Part shown: piece after piece, positions 1-10,328 of the stretch
How positions within the stretch are numbered: the stretch's first letter is position 1
Layout: the number at the start of each line of letters is the position of its first letter
From: Planoprotostelium fungivorum
Taxonomy: Eukaryota > Evosea > Variosea > Cavosteliida > Cavosteliaceae
Reading direction: 5' to 3'
DNA: 64,000 nt
Assembly (NCBI GenBank): GCA_003024175.1
Contig: MDYQ01000008.1
Coordinates: 202,591-266,590 of the forward strand
The notes under the pieces: generated by a model
Database searches by the model: none
Seen by the model: the letters and a program-made list of their open reading frames with translations, nothing else
Told to the model about the DNA's origin: nothing
Made by a program: the position numbers and the translations under genes

Positions 1-438
1 ATCTGGGGGTGGCCGTAAGCTTGGGGCGGAACAAAAGGATGAGCCATAGCTGCCCTCTCTGCCTCTGCCTTCTCCCTAGCTGCCTTCTCTACCTTCTCCT
101 GTTCGTAACGTCTCTGGTTCGCCATGAAGGCCTCGGGATTCTGTTTGTAGAGATCCATTCCTCTCTGGTGGTGAGCGTTCATCTGCATTGCCATGCCGGA
201 CATCATGCCTTGTTGCATGTTGCATGTGTTGCATCATGTCCATTTGTTGTGGCATCACTTGAGGTTGCATCATCTCCATTGATTGTGGCATCATATGAGG
301 TTGCATCATCATTGGTTGTGGCATCATATGGGGTTGCATCGACATGGGATTGGCACCCATCTGGAACGGAGCATTCATCGGTTGTGCGCTTCCATTCGGG
401 TTGGGTGGTTGACTAAAGCCTTGAGGCAATCCGAACAT
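1..438 (-). CDS. Met/Gln/Pro-rich protein, cut by left edge, apparent frame shift
   Basis: The reading starts MFGLPQGFSQPP and runs through a low-complexity stretch of repeated M-x-P-Q units (residues ~30-75). It then passes into a charged helical stretch (QRRYEQEKVEKAAREKAEAE) that leaves the window at base 1. The two parts are in different frames. Around 230-215 the sense strand must lose one base to join Q-H-M-Q-H to M-Q-Q-G-M-M-S-G, and no GT-AG intron of the right phase lies there. An in-frame ATG further upstream at 507 is less likely because its extension is not of the same composition. No family is recognised; the C-terminal part looks like a coiled coil. The missing base could be a sequencing error in CATGCAACATGCAACA-type repeats or a real lesion. 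Confidence 0.45.
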
Positions 439-787
439 GATGGTGATGGAAGTTGTTGCTGTGTCTAGTTTTTGATGCGCCAAACACAATACCGCGCGAT
501 TTGACATGGAGGACTCTCATCTTCTCACCCAGATTTCAAATAGGTTTCGATAAAGTGGTCCGTGTCAGAGACCGCAGTATTCGCGTCCTTTTACGATACA
601 GCCGGATGTATCAAGGTGATTAGAGGTCTCCTCTATAACTCTTCGCTTCGTATTTCGCACTCCTCAGCTCATAAGACGATCGCTCACATAAGCATCACAC
701 GCTACATGGTTATAAATTATCCATCCACACACATCTGTTCGCTCATTCCATCACCACAAGATCACAGACATCGATCACGACACCTCT
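439..787. other. Intergenic, between convergent/tandem minus genes
   Basis: This stretch holds the upstream region of the Met-rich gene and the 3' flank of the filamin gene. A short plus-strand reading frame at 562-804 has no signal, family or codon pattern that I trust. I see no RNA gene here. Confidence 0.4.
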
Positions 788-3700
788 TTAATATCCCAGA
801 GTGACATACTTGGCTCCGTTCCAATTGTTGACCTCGAAGGCAGTCTTCAAACTCAATTGAATGGGATCCCAGTCCATGAAAACAGCCTGGCCGCTCTTGC
901 TACCAAAGAAGACGACCTGCCGATTGTGTGCCACGTATTCACACTGCGTCCACGTCTTCTTCAAGCCCTTGATCTCCTTCACGACTTTAGAGGTATCTTT
1001 GCCGACGGCGACGATCTGACCGATGCCGCTCTTCTTCTCGTGGAGGAGGAGATGACCCGGGGTGAGACCGATGACAAACTTCCACTTTTTAGAGAGGCGG
1101 GTGACCTTGTATGCCTTCTCGAGGTTGCATTCCTTGTCGAGGAAACAGACCTGGGGAGGTGAGATGAAGGATGTGATGATGATGGAGATTTCGCTCCGAT
1201 GATGTGATGTGATGTGATGCTGTCTGTGTTGTGATGTGATGTGATGCTGTTGTGATGTGATGTGATGTGATGTGATGTGATGTGATGGTTGTGATGATGA
1301 TATGATGTGATGGCAGCGATGATGATATGATGTGATAACTTACATCAGCAAATCTCTTGTGGTGGTTGTAGAGGTACAGAGCTGTGCGACCTTCAATTTC
1401 TACGGGAGTGATTCTCTCGTATGAACCGGACCACTTGGACTGGGACACCAGCTCCAACTCGGATCCGTTGGGTTTACGTAACTGTACGGTTCCCGCGTCA
1501 CGTTCGTAGAACAGTACGTATGGCTCTCCATCTACATCCAGAGGAATGATGTGCTTCCATCTACAACGAGTCAGGTCAGATCGAATCACATTTTAAAATG
1601 TTTTAATGTTCTCTCACCTCTTGTTCGTCAGATCTTTTATGATTTGGGGGGATCCTAATTGTCTGTTACCGATGATCTGGCTGTGTACAACCTGAAACCT
1701 TCAGTCTTTGAAATTTCCGCGAGTTCTACCTCGCCGTTCTTGTTACTATAGAAGAGGACGGTACGGCCCGTGGTAGGTACCAGTCGTTGTAGATCGCGCT
1801 TCAGGGCTGGATTAGCCTCCGGGGTGAGTTGTACACTCTCGGATAATTCTTCGACCTGTTCGATCCATGAGATGACGATCAGATCATGCAGGTCGATGTG
1901 ATGTCGATCGTGTCAATGTGATGAGATTGTCATGTGAGGATTTATTATGTGATGAGATGGTGATGAGATGGTGATGAGATGGTGATGAGATGGTGATGAG
2001 ATGGTGATGAGATGAGATGTGATCACCTTTCCAAATGGCATGTTGTACCACAAAATCCTCCCTTGTCTGGGATAATACACCATCAAGAAGTGTGGTGGCA
2101 TCTCCGCCTCTCCCACCTTGTACCTACAGTCCGTCAATATTCGGTCTACAACGAGCCAATGTTACCTCGCATAACTGTCTCTGTGTTGCAACCAAGCTGC
2201 CCTTCTCGTGGACGTCTTAGCCTCAGCAACAAAGGGAAACGGTGAGTTTTCCACGGGATTTCCATCACGTTTGACGTGCACGTTGTATTTACCCTCGGGT
2301 AATTGGTATTCTTCCGCGGCACGGTAACTTCCGTCGGGATATCTCTTGACCGGAATATCTCTCGTCCTGCTCTCCGGTGTATCTACAACGAGTCAGCCCG
2401 AATATTTGTGCCCCCACACTCACCCAGGGGTCCCTCAATCTCCACGGTGTAGACTTCACTCTCTTCTGTTTCCTCTGAGTTGGTCTTCTCGCCCGTCTTC
2501 GTGATGCAAAAGTTGTTCTGGCCCAATATGACCTAGTCGACTCAGCCGTCTACAACCAGCCAAATTCTCACCTGAGTGATGGACAGAGTCGCAGGCTCTT
2601 CTACCTCATCTTTCGTCGAAATTTCTGGCTCTACAACGGCCGGCTCGGGTTCGGGCTCGGGCTCGGGCTCGGGTTTCGGTTCGGGTTTCGGCTCTGCTGG
2701 AGGCGCACTCCTCGGAGTAATCGGTGGAGAATTGGACGGAGTAGCTCCAACGCGAATTCTCTTTGAAGAAGCGGATTTTCCCGCCAGATATACCTGATGA
2801 CGTCATCAACATAACGTACGTAACGGTACGTACGTCGATAGTGTAGGACCCCTGGTTGTCCTTGGGGTAATCGGCGTGGTAGACTCCTTCACCAATGTGA
2901 CGCACGTCGAGCTTGGTGGCTTGACCTTCTTTACCTCTTACCATAACTTTGACTTCTCCTTCGTCTACAACCGGCCGTCCCAGATCGTCCACCGCCGTCA
3001 CCTCCACGTACTCCTTATCGAAACGGATCTGGAAATTTGAGTGGAAAGTCGAGGAAATTTCATTCACCTTGCTGGTGGTGTGATCGGCTGATCTGGGTGG
3101 TCTCTCCTTGGCGTCCAGGTTGACGGGGTGTCCCACCGTTTCTCCCTCAGACTGACAGTTATATCAGCGAAATTTCAATACGGAATACGTACCGTTACGT
3201 AGATGACGGAGGGCTGGTAAGGGTCTTGGGTGAGATCTGCAGAGTAAGAACCTTCTCCTTCCTCTTTCAGTCGAATGAGAACCACATCGTTCTTCTGTTG
3301 GACCTGGAGGAATTCAACGTCGTTCTACAACGAGCCAATTTACCTTCGCCTGCATGGTATTGACGCCCGTGGCGGGAGAGCCGTTACGTCTCTTAGCGCT
3401 GACGTATATCTGAAACGTAAGTATTTGAAATTTACGCGGAGTTTCACCTTATCGCCCTCGACGCGGACTGTCGAGCTGAGAGGATCGAATTGCTCGGAAG
3501 ATATTTTTGGCGGGTTGTAGATGGGGTAGGGACTACCATCGGTGTGTCTTCCATCTACAAGGACTTCTAAATCTGCCTTCTGTTCCTTCGCCTCGAATTT
3601 TCCGCTGAAATTTCCTTCACCGTCCGATTGTAGATCGACGGGAGTCACGTGACCTCCCTCGATTATATTGGCCTGTACAATTCATTTTCTTTTCATCGAG

Positions 3701-6700
3701 ATTTCGACTCACACTACAACTCGCCATGACCTTATTTCCCTCTTGGGTCAAAGGGGTTACGGTCAACGTACCCTCCTTGACTTTGACCTCGGTACGTACG
3801 GGGTCGGCCTTCTCCGACTTTTTGTACGTAACGGGCTGTCCGGCCTCCTTACCGTCGATCTTCACGGTAACTACCGCATCTGCTTGGGACGGCGTGGGAA
3901 GCTTGTGGGAAGTGTACGTACCGTCTCCATGATCTGTCACGGGGATCTGTAGGCTATCTCTTCCGGAACGTTCCAGGAAAACTTCCACCTTCTGTCCGCC
4001 TAGATTCATCTGTACGATTGAGAAATTTCGACGAAATCTCGACACTTACGTCGTGATCGTCCTCGTCGCGTAATTGTACCTTGACCTTGTCGACGTCGAC
4101 ATTCACGCGAGTTTTCTCGTTGTCCAGGGCTGCCTTCTGGGCTGCGATGGTGTGGGGGAAACCATTTACGTATTCTCCCTTGTGTTTCACGTGAACGACG
4201 GTCTCTTGGCGGATATTCTGGGGAAATTCGGCGTTGTAGACGCCATCACCAGAGTGTTGAAGATGGATGGGTGTGGTGACACCCTCCCTTACGATGTACG
4301 CTTCGAGAACTTTCTCGGAATGTTCTGCGGCTCCACCTTCTGATGTCTTCGCCTTCACCGTGACGTTCGAACCTTTCACCTGATTTTCTCGTTAATTTCT
4401 CAGAAATTTCTGAGACGGTCACTTGTGTGTCAAAATGTGCGGCGGGAGGCTCGGCGGCTTTGATCTTCTCCTTGCTGATCTCCTTACCGTCCAGCGTCAC
4501 GGTAACTACCGCGTCGACCGTCTTGTCCTCCACGTCGTAAGTCCCCCGTAATTTTCCACTTCCATCGTCTTTCATCGAAATTTCCGTGACTTTTCCGTTC
4601 TGCTCCACGGTGGCTTTGAATCCATCGTTACCCTCCGTGACTGCATCACCCGACCCCGTCAGAGCATTTACCTGTCAGATGTCAGATTGACATGTGACAA
4701 GTGACATGTCCACCTCGACTTCGTTGCGTGTGATCAATGCCTTCGATCGGGAAGCCGAGGCTCTCAGTGCCTTGATCTTCTGTGGTTGTCCGACCGTCTT
4801 ACCGTCGTAGGTCACGGTAACTACCGCGTCGGAAGATTTGTCCTCGATGTCGTAGGTACCGTGGAGGTGTCCTTCACTCTCTTCTTTCAGCGGAATTTCC
4901 GTGATTTTCCCGTTCTGCTCCACGGTGGCTTTGAAACCTTCGTTACCCAGGCTGGCCGAATTACCCGACCCAGTGATTGCCTCCACCTATCGCGTGTCAG
5001 ACTTGACATGTGACATGTGACACGTGTCATTATACCTTGACTTGGTCGTGTGACACAGTTGCTTTCGATTGAGAGGCCGAAGCTTTTGTGGCCTCGATCT
5101 TCTGAGGCTGACCGACCGTCTTACCGTCGTACGTCACGGTAACTACCGCGTCGGAAGATTTGTCCTCGACGTCAAAAGAGGCACGGAGGCGGCCACCGCC
5201 TTCTTCCTTCAGCGGGATTTCGGTGACTTTTCCGTTCTGCTCCATTTGGGCTTGGAATTTATTTCCTCCAATGGAAGAGGGTAGTCCGGTGGTGCTTCTC
5301 GATTGGATCTGTAAGAATGAATGAGATCATCATTTCAAGGAATTTTTTGAGAAATCATTTGTGAACATCATTGATGATGATTTGCAAAAAATACTTGTGT
5401 GAAATGAATCGTGAGGTTATGTACGAGAAATTAATTTCATCAGTGTAGAATGTGCCATCATTGTGTACATCAAAATCACACGAGATGATGAGTCGTGATG
5501 ATAAACAGATCGATAGGAACAGTCGATATATAGATGTACTTGAGACCATGTATGGATGCATGTGAATATCACCTCGATCTCGTTGGATGAAATGTTGGCT
5601 GTCGATTGTTCTGCGGTGGGACTGGCTGGTTGTATTGTGATGGGTGATGATCCAACGTTCTTTCCTTCTCGCTTGACGTGAATGATCGTCTTTTTCTCCG
5701 GATTTTCCTCGAATTTTGCGGTGTATTTTCCGTCTCCGTGGTCCACCACCTGTCCGTCTCAATTTATTGTCTCGTTGTAGTATTCCAACTCGTATGTCAA
5801 TCCAAAAAAATGTTCACCTCGGCAGTGACCGTCTCTTCCTTTCCATCCTCCCCCACGTACTGTACGGTCACCTCCCCTCGTCAATCTACAACCAGCCACT
5901 CCAGCCTCCTCACCTCCAACTGAGCTCCTCCCTCGACCGCCTCCTTCCCCGCGTTGTCCTTCGCTTGTACCTTCACCTCTCCGTTGTCGACAGAAACTGT
6001 CGACGCCGAATCAGAGAATGGATCTTCTTTCGGAGGCGACCAGTTCCTGTTGGCCCAGTCTCTGAAACCAGCGAGGTAAGTCATGATGGACTGCTCATCG
6101 ACGGCAGGGTTGATAAAGTCTTCCGGGAGGAGTAGAGATGGAATGCCCATGTTCTCTTCTGCATAGTGTGCAGCCCACGTAGAGCGCTCGAGCGGTGTCA
6201 TCTGATGATGCTGAGGGGTTTTCAAGAAATAAAACTCACCGCGTTGTAGTCGGGGACGACGTTGGGCTGGAGTGCGTCGATGATCTTCATGCTGATGGAA
6301 GATTAGATGATCGATGACACGATGGAGAGAGAGGATGGGTTGAGGGATGAGATGAGACGGTGATACGTACATGGCGACACCAGAGTGCCAATCGGAGGTG
6401 AAATTGGAGATGGAATCGCGCGGCATGACGGTGGAGCACCACTCTATGAGGCCCTTTCGAACACCTTTTCCCGCCTCATCTTCCATCTGAAATCTAAGGA
6501 TGAGCATCCAGATGAGACCCAAGATGATCTTGTTGTTGCCGTCCACGACATCTGATTTGTTTCAATGATCTAATGAGAAGAGATGGTGGTGTGTAAATGC
6601 GGCCATCGATTTGTCATGAAGTGAAGAACATCTATTTACCTTCGACTCCAATGTTGACCATCTTCACCCCAGCATCTTTCAAAAACTTCATACAGATACT

Positions 6701-7085
6701 CATGTTGTCCAACGACTGTGATCTCATCTTTGGCTTTGTGGCATGCTTGGGCATCGGCTTTCCAGTTAAGACTTCTGCCAATGCAATCAAGGTGGTTCCA
6801 TCAGAACTAGCGGTACGGTTAAACAATAATTGCTTGTTCAAAGGTTGTAAGAGGCTGCATTTGTAGAGGTATCAAATGAGAGATGATGTAATGTTGCTCA
6901 CAGTTCTGGGTGAAATTTGTCGATCTTTATGTTTCGAGCTCGAAGGCGAGTGTTCACCCAATTCCGGAACGTCTTAAGAAGTCAGATGAAAATGCAACAC
7001 TATATCGATAGGTACAACCACAGTTGACCTCCCTCGCATCAACACTCACATTACCCTGAATACGGACCCAGTCAGGCTCTCCCAT
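788..7085 (-). CDS. Filamin-like actin cross-linker with C-terminal propeller-like domain
   Basis: About 20 exons. It begins MGEPDWVRIQGN followed by TFRNWVNTRLRARNIKIDKF, the first calponin-homology (CH) domain, with IILGLIWMLILRFQ closing it near 6500. The second CH domain runs through NFTSDWHSGVAM and MTPLERSTWAAHYAEENMG to SIMTYLAGFRDWAN near 6060. CH pairs bind F-actin. From about 6000 to 2800 there are eight or so filamin/Ig repeats, recognisable by HGDGTY, DAVVTVTYDGK and similar strands. A Pro-Glu hinge (2640-2690, PEPKPEPEPEPEPEP) follows. The remainder repeats a unit of the type LFYxxxxGxVxL about every 50 residues up to the stop at 788-790 (YVTLGY), which suggests a beta-propeller rather than more Ig repeats. 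Most introns are 38-50 nt; one at about 5311-5573 is 263 nt. Dictyostelium gelation factor has the same CH2 plus Ig layout; the C-terminal part is the unusual piece. Exon joins were checked by frame and by repeat alignment. Confidence 0.88.
1197..1295. repeat. GATGTGAT-type simple repeat inside a filamin intron
   Basis: Repeated GATGTGATGT units occupy most of an intron of the filamin gene. Similar GATGA/GATC-rich arrays fill other long introns in the window, so this looks like local slippage in non-coding sequence. Confidence 0.75.
1561..1617 (-). repeat. Filamin intron whose 3' end is the element (CTGACTCGTTGTAG)
   Basis: A 57-nt intron begins GTGAGAGAAC and ends CTGACTCGTTGTAG, followed by the exon coding WKHIIPLDVDG. 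The recurrent core lies at the acceptor, so its TAG is the splice site. Confidence 0.7.
1951..2021. repeat. Tandem 11-bp repeat (GATGAGATGGT) inside a filamin intron
   Basis: Five to six near-perfect copies of an 11-bp unit lie just downstream (sense) of the exon ending NMPFGK. The array is bounded by splice sites and is not coding. Confidence 0.8.
2124..2165 (-). repeat. 42-nt filamin intron carrying the core in sense orientation (TTGGCTCGTTGTAGA)
   Basis: The intron joins ...SYAR to YKVGEAEM in frame. A shorter splice ending at the internal TAG would give an in-frame stop, so here the core is internal and is followed by TTGACGGACTGTAG. Confidence 0.75.
2383..2423 (-). repeat. 41-nt filamin intron ending in the element (CTGACTCGTTGTAG)
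   Basis: It starts GTGAGTGTGG and ends GGCTGACTCGTTGTAG before DTPESRTRDIP. It shares the 3' end with the intron at 1561-1617, but the remainder differs. Confidence 0.7.
2533..2571 (-). repeat. 39-nt filamin intron with internal element
   Basis: It starts GTGAGAATTTGGCTGGTTGTAG, continues to CGACTAG, and joins LSITQ to VILGQNN. The reading frame requires the distal acceptor, so the core is internal. Confidence 0.75.
3304..3343 (-). repeat. 40-nt filamin intron with internal element
   Basis: It starts GTAAATTGGCTCGTTGTAG and ends CCTCCAG. The resulting NTMQAK/VQQKNDVVLIRLKEE aligns without gaps to EGFKAT/VEQNGKITEIPLKEE of a neighbouring repeat, which fixes the acceptor. Confidence 0.75.
4672..4713 (-). 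repeat. Filamin intron made of CATGTGACA-type repeats, copy 1
   Basis: It lies exactly at a repeat boundary (EVE/VNALTGSGD). It is made of GTCACATGTCA-like units and resembles the intron at 4987-5035, which lies at the equivalent place of the next repeat. Confidence 0.7.
4987..5035 (-). repeat. Filamin intron made of CATGTGACA-type repeats, copy 2
   Basis: It joins DQVK to VEAITGSGN. Like 4672-4713 it consists of GTCACATGTCA units and ends in a GACACGCGATAG acceptor. The paired positions argue for tandem duplication of an exon together with its intron. Confidence 0.7.
5872..5913 (-). repeat. 42-nt filamin intron with internal element
   Basis: It joins GAQLE to VTVQYVGEDG. Inside it is TGGCTGGTTGTAGATTGACG, the sense-orientation core followed directly by a TTGAC branch-like sequence. 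Confidence 0.75.
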
Positions 7086-7364
7086 CCTATCCGCTGTGCT
7101 TCCAAGCGCTATATGATGGACTGAAAATTTAACCGCTCAAATCTGCTTGCCGATTTCGACTGACAGACACAAAACCCGTCGGCTGTCTAAATCTGTAGAA
7201 GAGTGTGTGATTACGGTTGCCACTGCGTTTCGTCTGCTTTAGAAGGTGATTGATGATCCGCGATTGCCGGTGATGATGTATATAGGTTGTATTCATTAAG
7301 AGGTGATGTGTAGCATCTTTATTGAGCGGTGTTCCCCTATTTACAATCGACGAGGACTTATTGA

Positions 7365-7688
7365 TCATTCGTAAGGAGAGTGCAAGAAAATGAGATAACC
7401 AACTACAGACACCAAGAGAACGAGTGCGGATACGACCGGATAGAAGTACACAAAGTTCTTCTCTACCTTCTTCTTCCTCTCGATGCTGTTCCTCAATGCA
7501 GTTCTGATCTTCGTATTCTGAACAATGGATCAACTAGATGATAAACGTATGGAAGGTGTCATTCCAACGTGATTCACCTTCTTGTTCTCTTGTGTGCCGA
7601 TCTTCTTCCTGTATTCATGGTGGAGATCGGGAGACGTCGGTGCATGTGGGCTCTTGCCTCCTCCACCATTCTCTAATCGTCTTCCCAT
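7365..7688 (-). CDS. TRIQK: TRIQK-like ER membrane protein
   Basis: Two exons. Exon 1 reads MGRRLENGGGG and ends EYRKKIGTQENKK. An intron of about 60 nt follows, then exon 2, NTKIRTALRNSIERKKKVEKN, leads into one hydrophobic segment (YPVVSALVLLVSVVGYLIF) and the stop. The spacing of [QE]xxK/R-type motifs (EYRKK, QENKK) before a single C-terminal membrane helix matches the metazoan TRIQK family, whose human member starts MGRKDA with QYRKQIGKQDYKK. Family members sit in the ER membrane with the N-terminus in the cytosol; their function is poorly known. I chose the ATG at 7688 rather than 7739 because it restores the MGR start. The length (~87 aa) matches the family. Confidence 0.7.
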
Positions 7689-7859
7689 TCCGTCGTGATG
7701 TGTGTATGGTTCGCAACAAATTGTGTTTGCGTCACACAAAAAAAGTCTGACGATCTATTTTCTGAACGTGAAGCCAATCACATCGATGGAAGCACCTGGT
7801 GAGCAGACAAAGCACCCTCAATCGACATTAAGTCTTCAGAAATTATACAATCTTTATAT

Positions 7860-8700
7860 TCAAGCCTCGTGTTTTACTGTGAAGACGTAGGCTCCCTCGG
7901 GCTTGTTACCCAGATTGGCAATGATCCTTCCCTGCTTGTTGTCGTACACGGATGGTACTTCCGTGAAGGCTCCCGGGCTGTTGGGGACAGTCTTCAACAT
8001 GCCGACCTTCGATGGTGTCAGGGTCTCGTGATCTCTCCTCCATCGTGCGTCATCATCACCTGTCCGTTGGTCTCTGCTCCCTGAGTATCTAAGACGGGAG
8101 AGTAGAACATGGTGGGGTTCTTGATGTCGGGGTTGGTGGACTTGATGTTCACTCCGTACGTCTTGTCCTTTCCTCCTTCGACCATGGAGGCTTTAGTGGG
8201 AACCTGCAGCCGGAGATCAGCTGACAGTGCAAGACGATGATGATGATTTGTCTCACCAAGCTGTAACCGGTGGGGAGAGTGTACTGAGGAGCGGGGGAGG
8301 GATCGACCTATCCACGCGTCATCCACAACGCTGTAGATGGATCTGTCACCTGCATGCTGGTCTCCTCCTGGGGGTCAGAGTGAAGACCGAAAGAAGCATC
8401 GGGTGCATTGTTCATAATGAGACCGAGAGGCAACACGCTACCAGTGAGAGGTTGAATGGGAGACAGAAGAGAGTAAGCGGCTCTCGGTGTCACGACCGCA
8501 CTGGTCGACTTGCCAGTCACGGCCGACGGTTTGATGGCATACAGAGTTGAGACGGGATTCGTTAAAAGAAGCCCAGAAGGGCCGATGAAATTGGTGGTCA
8601 GAGTGTGGCCCACACCATTGAGGAGGGGCTGGCTGACTGTGAACTGTGCAGAGGCTGCGGAGAGTAAGATGAGGAGAATAGAAGCCTGAATGGTGCGCAT
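7860..8700 (-). CDS. Secreted protein of unknown function
   Basis: Four exons. It starts MRTIQASILLILLSAASAQF, a clear signal peptide with an ASA-Q cleavage site. The mature part is Ser/Thr/Pro/Leu-rich (TVSQPLLNGVGHTLTTN, SVLPLGLIMNNAPDASFG) and ends YVFTVKHEA. It has almost no Cys and no domain that I recognise. The first intron (near 8305-8355) carries a degenerate palindromic form of the recurrent element, CCATCTACAGCGTTGTGGATG. A longer upstream in-frame ATG at 8967 would put a second hydrophobic stretch before the signal peptide and is less likely. Confidence 0.6.
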
Positions 8701-9090
8701 GTTTGGGTGATCTGTTTTGACCTGCAACCCTGCGGTGGCACAGCACCCTCTTCCTGGAAGGGAGGAACCATGAGCTGGAAGTCTGACGGCCTCGGGTGCG
8801 TTGTAATTTAGATGTGGAATAGTCGTGTAGAACTCGGATGTTTGCGTATCTTCCGATGAAGCCAGGAGAGACGCAGAACAACCAACAGATACCAGCCAAA
8901 CGAACACGAACATCATCTGAACGACAATATGGGAATACCAGGACCTGCCATGCGTGAAGCTCTTCATTCTCTGACAAAGAAGGGGGTGAGTTACGATCGA
9001 TCGATCGTCTATCTATCATATGCTCGGGCACCTTCGGGCCTTTGACACAAATATCAGAGAGCCAAGGAAGAGAAACTGAAAGAAGAAAGA

Positions 9091-10051
9091 ATGAGAAAGC
9101 AGAACGAGTATGTCGGTCTGGTGAGATGTAGATTCATCGATTGGACCTGTGACTGAACCAAACAGACAAAGAAAAATGTTGACACCGCTAACAAGGAGGG
9201 CGATGGAAAAACTGTTGAGAGTGAGACGAAACCCACCGAAAATGTAAGAACGATTGGGTTGGCCCTTTGTTGATGAAATGATATAGACACTCAAGACGGA
9301 GGATGAGAAGAATGGAACTGTTCACAAAACGGAGGTATGGACGTTACGTCCATAATGGATCATGTACTGATCGAGCGAACAGACCAAAACCAAGACCGAC
9401 GGAGAGAAGGTGGAAGAGAAGGTAATTATAAAGACTTTCACTTCATCCAGCTTCTCCATGCTTACCACTCTACAGAAAGTCGAGACCATCAAGCCCAGAG
9501 ATGAGCCTGAGGTAATCACCGTCTCATGTTGACTCCATCACCTCCATCTACGATGTCATTCCTCACACACGAACAGAAGAAGGTTGAAGAGAAGAAGATC
9601 GTAGACAGCGAGAAGAAGGTGGAAGAGAAGAAGGTCATCCATGATGGAGAAACGGTCGCTGAAGACAAGAGAGTCGAGCCCGTAGACAACAAGCTCGCCG
9701 CTGCAGCTGCTCCAGTTCGCTCAGAAGACATCGGAAAAACAGATTTACCCGCAGCTCAGGCCGAGGTGGGTTGCATTGAATGAAACTCTCTCATCCGAAT
9801 GGAACACTGACGTCCATCAGCCCCAGCCGATCGTCATCCAGAGGTCGGCCGTCGCCCCATCGACTCGCGAGCACGTCTCGTGGTCAGTCGACCAACACAT
9901 GGTGACGTCACCTTCTCTTATCATCGTCTGATGAAAATTGCAGCAGTCGAACAACAACCACTCTCAGATTTACAATGGAACTCAGACTTTGAACGCCGTG
10001 CCCTTCCAAACACCAATCGTCTCGAATATTGTGATTCCCCCCACTTACTGA
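9091..10051 (+). CDS. Lys/Glu-rich low-complexity protein in many small exons
   Basis: The reading is MRKQNEYVGL, then TKKNVDTANKEGDGKTVE, DEKNGTVHKTE, TKTKTDGEKVEEK, KVETIKPRDEPE, then KKVEEKKIVDSEKKVEEKK and onward. The C-terminal exons (PQPIVIQRSAVAPSTREHV; QSNNNHSQIYNGTQTL) end IVIPPTY. Several exons are only 30-45 nt and keep phase 0, so exon duplication is likely. Charge and repeats suggest a disordered or coiled-coil protein. The stop is followed at once by AAATAAA. The start is uncertain because several upstream frames are open; the joined frame from 9230 onward is firmer. Confidence 0.5.
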
Positions 10052-10328
10052 AATAAATCGACCACGACTGTGATCTCATCTTATCACGGTGTATGTCTTT
10101 GGCGGCGAGCTCCCTTTTGAATGGAAGTCCTAAACGCTGTGATTATCGCCAGTACACGGACCTTTCTTTAGGACGCGGTACGATAACGTAAATTCACCAT
10201 AGATACTCGTCTTCTTAATGCGCTATCTTGAATATGAGTTCCATCTTTCTGAGGAATATTCCACTGTACCTACTTACTTACTTTTTAGGGCAAATGAATG
10301 AACGAATGTCAATTCACAAACGAGCAGA
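10052..10328. promoter_or_regulatory. Intergenic with poly(A) signal of upstream gene and 5' flank of GH127 gene
   Basis: AAATAAA overlaps the upstream stop. The remainder holds no convincing ORF or RNA gene and presumably contains the promoter of the secreted glycosidase. Confidence 0.4.

Noticed and set aside
3325-3343. A 19-nt intron (GTAAATTGGCTCGTTGTAG) in filamin
   Set aside because: Frame allows it, but the 40-nt version ending CCTCCAG gives a gapless alignment to the next filamin repeat and has the same plan as neighbouring introns.
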